From positions 1 to 8,170 of the forward strand of contig QMVA01000056.1 in the NCBI GenBank assembly GCA_003660865.1: a DNA stretch of 8,170 bases, given 5' to 3'. A program made the position numbers and the translations under genes. Every line of letters begins with the position of its first letter. The stretch's first letter is position 1. Shown here piece by piece: positions 7,001 through 8,170 of this stretch. This stretch comes from Candidatus Nanohalarchaeota archaeon (GTDB lineage Archaea > EX4484-52 > B79-G9). A model generated the notes under the pieces. That model did no database searches. It had not been told where the DNA came from and worked only from the letters and a program-made list of their open reading frames with translations.

Positions 7001-8170
7001 TTTTGATATGTTATCCTGTAAGACTGAAATTCAGAATTATTTACATTATACCATAATGCAGTAGAGTCCATCAGACCTACTGTGTCTGTTGTAAAGCAAA
7101 TTATTGCCCAGTTTACAGCGTCAACCAAATAGAAGCCTGTTGGGCAAGAGCCACTTGCGCTGTTTACTTTGATTCTTGTTAAAATTGTCGCGCCAACAGA
7201 ACGGTTCATACCCCATGGCAGATGGTAATAATCACGGTATTCGTCTGTTTTTGTATCTACTATTGTAAGGATGCCCTCACTCATGGTTGCAGGTTCTGAA
7301 CCTCTTTTTGACCATGGCGGACTGGCATCTCCCGGCAGTTCGTTTGCATTGTATTTGACAGTGTATCCTTCTCCGAGTTGTGTGCTGAATATCTCATTGG
7401 GTTTTATCCATGCCTCGATTGTGATGGCGTTGATAATATTCAGGCTGCTGTCGTTACCGCAATTGAGATAATCATCGTGTCCGTCAAATAGCAGGGCATT
7501 TGCGAATTTGCCTGATGCTGTGTTGTTTGGGCAATTGCCTCCTGAGCAGGTTGCGTTGTTGGCGTAGGTGCTCCAGTCGCGGAAGAAGGTTACGTTTTCG
7601 TCGGGTTCATGGTTGAAGCGCCACCAGCCGATTAGGCTTTGGTTCCAGTCTACGAAGGCGGTTGCGTCGGAGGTGTCGTAGACTGTGGTGTTGATGTATG
7701 TATGGTTTTTGCTGATGGTTGCGCCATCTTGTTTTGTGGGTGGAGTGAATCGGATTTTCGGGTTTATGGTGTCATATGTGAAGTATAGTTGTGTGCTGGC
7801 TGTGTTGTTTAGAGTGTCGTTGCATTGGATTGTGATGTGGTGGTGGTTGTTTGTCAGCATGGTGGTGTTTTGGAAGCTGTACGGGCTGGTTGTTGTCTTT
7901 GTGGTGTATGTTGTTGAGTTTGTCCAGATGGTGTCGATGGCTGTGTTGTCAGTGCAGGTGCCGTTGAGCGTGGGTAGGTAGTTTAGGTATGTGTTGTTTT
8001 TTGGGAATGTGTGGGTTATTGTCGGTTTTGTGTTGTCTATTGTCACGGTTCCGGTGGGATTGAAGTAACTGCTGTCGTCGTACGAGTCTGTTGCGTTGCA
8101 TCTTATGTCCACTCCTGTTGTTGATGGGTATGCTGATATGTCCCATTCATACAGTCCGTCTGGGTCTGAT
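4069..8170 (-). CDS. Giant secreted multidomain adhesin-like protein with LamG lectin and Ig-like repeats (5' end outside window)
   Basis: The frame is open from the right edge (8169) to the stop at 4069, giving 1366 residues; the N-terminus and any signal peptide are missing. In order (residue 1 at the edge): an Ig-like repeat (about 46-133); an Ig-like repeat split by a LamG domain (173-566), itself interrupted by another concanavalin-like domain; two more Ig-like repeats (601-790), the second rich in cysteine; an Asn/Thr/Cys-rich region without a recognised family (791-1216); and a CARDB-like domain (1217-1329). The tail ends KIYTWME with no transmembrane helix or sorting motif, so any anchor must be at the missing N-terminus or through partners. 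About 64 N-X-S/T sequons and about 30 cysteines point to an extracellular glycoprotein. It likely binds glycans on the cell surface or on another cell. The GTG at 8112 is not the start, because 19 further in-frame residues precede it. Confidence 0.88.
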   Translation of the reverse strand, partial: SDPDGLYEWDISAYPSTTGVDIRCNATDSYDDSSYFNPTGTVTIDNTKPTITHTFPKNNTYLNYLPTLNGTCTDNTAIDTIWTNSTTYTTKTTTSPYSFQNTTMLTNNHHHITIQCNDTLNNTASTQLYFTYDTINPKIRFTPPTKQDGATISKNHTYINTTVYDTSDATAFVDWNQSLIGWWRFNHEPDENVTFFRDWSTYANNATCSGGNCPNNTASGKFANALLFDGHDDYLNCGNDSSLNIINAITIEAWIKPNEIFSTQLGEGYTVKYNANELPGDASPPWSKRGSEPATMSEGILTIVDTKTDEYRDYYHLPWGMNRSVGATILTRIKVNSASGSCPTGFYLVDAVNWAIICFTTDTVGLMDSTALWYNVNNSEFQSYRITYQNGNVNIYLNENPTPILSDSIERTYGANAIQFGSSAYTSDTSESEWDYIHYDFTGAHDPNNESYLKFDLVSKSEDTYALEIRSGTLYGFINNQTVSASIDKQWHHIALSYNGSRQMLYIDGILRNNKALSSPINTIQDNLKIGNNFNGTIDEVRIWNRALSPEEINASYKAGLYRLYHNFTNLQDGTHEYTAYAQDLAGNLNQTETITITIDTTPPTVTLIYPANNTWYNTSTLNLTFHTNDNIDTLIECNRTLDNINEHIGYIPKNTQNTTTMTSLAEQNHYVNITCIDNANNTQTSETILFKIDTIPPTTTDNATGDWKPDNHTVLLSCADTGSGCNTTIYCIDNETNDCTPDTIGTTPEFTCPQGQICTGYIRYSSNDTAGNHETVKNTTLIRIDTTIPAITNCKATPALIDNDTKTSTTIEISCTINTTGSPLKSTYMTTDQPYGTHLNTTQMNTTLCTTPEPKKYCAFFHPNASTTLGKLYFHINATNEVNRSNYQQNSTTSEINDLTIIYNATTIESTYYSFQTITPQVHIYFAENNSYVNSANVTFHLKNTTSILNTSHKQTSNGQANTSFYLDCTNETQQMHINTSATYCVLNEYNISWNFNHSPVTTTTDCWFDQIEGKIDIYCSYNDTISNKYIQDALLLLNTTLGGTCNTANAVMDYNPTTQLYNYSCTPSVGETYCSIPINVTAQKACYEEATYNKDAATTIGFNIDTYFIPDNIHTMDHTTLWINTTATDSDANGVNITITQTDGPTIYGPWNIIEDHYHLGYLTKDISHIVTSDTSIPSREQTNNYSVDITVSWNNTNCAGTTTAHPQLKILDSYYVDFTNIALNKNKFEPKDTLSINGTIENIGNIPVTGNLTATIINSAGHTKGTLTCNASVITIPFNTGRDFTCAWTVTGPKRGITTGNYKVRLRYDAAPVSLLHEKDIYITVSEEPPKNKNVYVTSYPITVIDRYGKTSQRIIKIYTWME
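4183..4521 (-). other. CARDB-like (NEW3-like) beta-sandwich domain in the adhesin
   Basis: This segment encodes about 113 residues with the pattern of CARDB or NEW3-type adhesion modules: a FEPKDTLSINGTIENIGNIP start, then PVTGNLTATI, a cysteine pair (TLTCNASV and RDFTCAW), GNYKVRLRYD and a closing DIYITVS strand. Such modules usually sit as stalk units next to a membrane or partner protein. The fold class is inferred from pattern only. Confidence 0.5.
5800..6369 (-). repeat. Two tandem Ig-like repeats of the adhesin
   Basis: Two units of about 95 residues follow the lectin region. Each is introduced by an ID-T-x-P-P/IP linker (IDTTPPTVTL, IDTIPPTT, IDTTIPAI) and ends with CIDNANNT or SSNDTAGNH followed by a strand, as in bacterial and archaeal Ig-like surface repeats. 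The second unit (6084-5800) has seven cysteines (TVLLSCADTGSGC through QGQICTG), suggesting disulfide stabilisation. The repeats have diverged too far to see as direct DNA repeats except at the linkers. Confidence 0.65.
6565..7510. other. Compositional island inside the adhesin gene
   Basis: Hand counts of 60-base lines give 30-36 G or T on the plus strand here (for example lines starting 6601, 6661, 6721 and 7081), against 47 and 49 in lines starting 5701 and 7801 of the same gene. Codon choice is therefore less skewed. The edges are approximate and enclose the inner lectin domain plus the adjacent halves of the LamG domain. This suggests recombination or acquisition of the lectin segment from another genome. 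Confidence 0.6.
6835..7368 (-). other. Inner concanavalin-like domain inserted in the LamG domain
   Basis: About 178 residues run from GYTVKYNANELPGDASPPW to YIHYDFTGAH. The order YxANELPxDASPxW, EGILTIVDT, a long strand block (GATILTRIKVNSASG), FQSYRITYQNGNVNIYLN and SESEWDYIHYDFTG is the layout of a stand-alone concanavalin-like beta-sandwich, known from bacterial and phage surface proteins. It sits exactly where a LamG domain needs only a short loop between two strands. The recognition is from memory of the pattern; no alignment was run. Confidence 0.6.
7771..8034 (-). repeat. Ig-like repeat upstream of the lectin region
   Basis: This unit begins IDNTKPTITHTFPKNNTYL and ends ITIQCNDTLNNTASTQLYF, followed by the next linker DTINPKI. 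The next repeat starts at 7770 and is interrupted after VYDTSDATAF by the LamG domain. It resumes after it with LYHNFTNLQDGTHEYTAY and AQDLAGNLNQTETIT (6471-6370). Confidence 0.65.

Larger units (their letters stand above)
6472..7653 (-). other. LamG/concanavalin-like lectin domain, split by an inner domain
   Basis: The outer domain begins VDWNQSLIGWWRFN, continues through FANALLFDGHDDYLNC and AITIEAWIKPNE, and resumes with YLKFDLVSKSEDTYALEIR, KQWHHIALSYNGSRQMLYID and GTIDEVRIWNRALSPEEI. These are the standard strands of LamG-like/Laminin_G_3 domains, which bind glycans or proteins. Between WIKPNE and FDLVSKS lie about 195 extra residues, so the domain is interrupted. Flanking residues on both sides belong to one Ig-like repeat. 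Confidence 0.85.

Noticed and set aside
8110..8112. GTG as the true start of the large adhesin
   Set aside because: The frame continues open to the window edge, and the upstream residues (SDPDGLYEWDISAYPSTTG) read as the same Ig-like domain, so the gene begins outside the window.
1..8170. CRISPR arrays, insertion sequences, attachment sites, U-rich terminators
   Set aside because: No spaced direct repeats, terminal inverted repeats or transposase frames were seen. Runs of T on the transcribed-sense (minus) strand are short everywhere, so no terminator could be supported.

Overview
The window most likely comes from an archaeon. The one gene that can be named with confidence is gatD, the amidotransferase subunit D of Glu-tRNA(Gln), which occurs only in archaea. 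Three short proteins carry archaeal class III (type IV pilin-like) signal segments, and TATA-like boxes lie upstream of several genes. The style of the surface genes resembles DPANN-type archaea, but that placement is a guess. All recognisable genes lie on the minus strand, so transcription runs from high to low coordinates.

In transcription order: (1) 8170-4069 is the C-terminal 1366 residues of a giant secreted or surface protein whose N-terminus lies outside the window. It has Ig-like repeats, a LamG/concanavalin-type lectin domain set inside one of those repeats, and a second concanavalin-like domain that appears to be set inside the LamG domain. A CARDB-like domain lies near the C-terminus. 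(2) 4061-3174 is a protein with a KKG/F-type pilin segment and an uncertain start. (3) 3024-2422 is a 200-aa protein with a KG/Q-type pilin segment. (4) 2370-1660 is a 236-aa protein with a KA/VSELIGG pilin N-terminus. (5) 1612-284 is gatD. (6) 226-1 is the N-terminal part of an HD-domain phosphohydrolase.

The first four genes form a plausible surface module: a large glycan-binding adhesin followed by three pilin-like proteins, each able to be inserted in the membrane and processed by a prepilin peptidase. None is recognised as a named system. The proteins have many N-X-S/T sequons, and the adhesin has many cysteines, as expected outside the cell. gatD and the HD gene are housekeeping neighbours. 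Most downstream genes have a possible box A overlapping or just after the previous stop codon, so the row may be several transcripts and not one operon.

Base composition is strongly asymmetric. Hand-counted lines inside the adhesin are about 78-82% G+T on the plus strand, against about 63% in gatD and the HD gene. This A+C-rich coding strand removes stop codons from other frames and produces many false ORFs. A block at about 6565-7510, covering the central lectin region, drops to about 50-60% G+T and looks like separately acquired DNA. No tRNA, rRNA, CRISPR array, insertion sequence or clear U-rich terminator was seen. No gene-free stretch exceeds about 150 bases.
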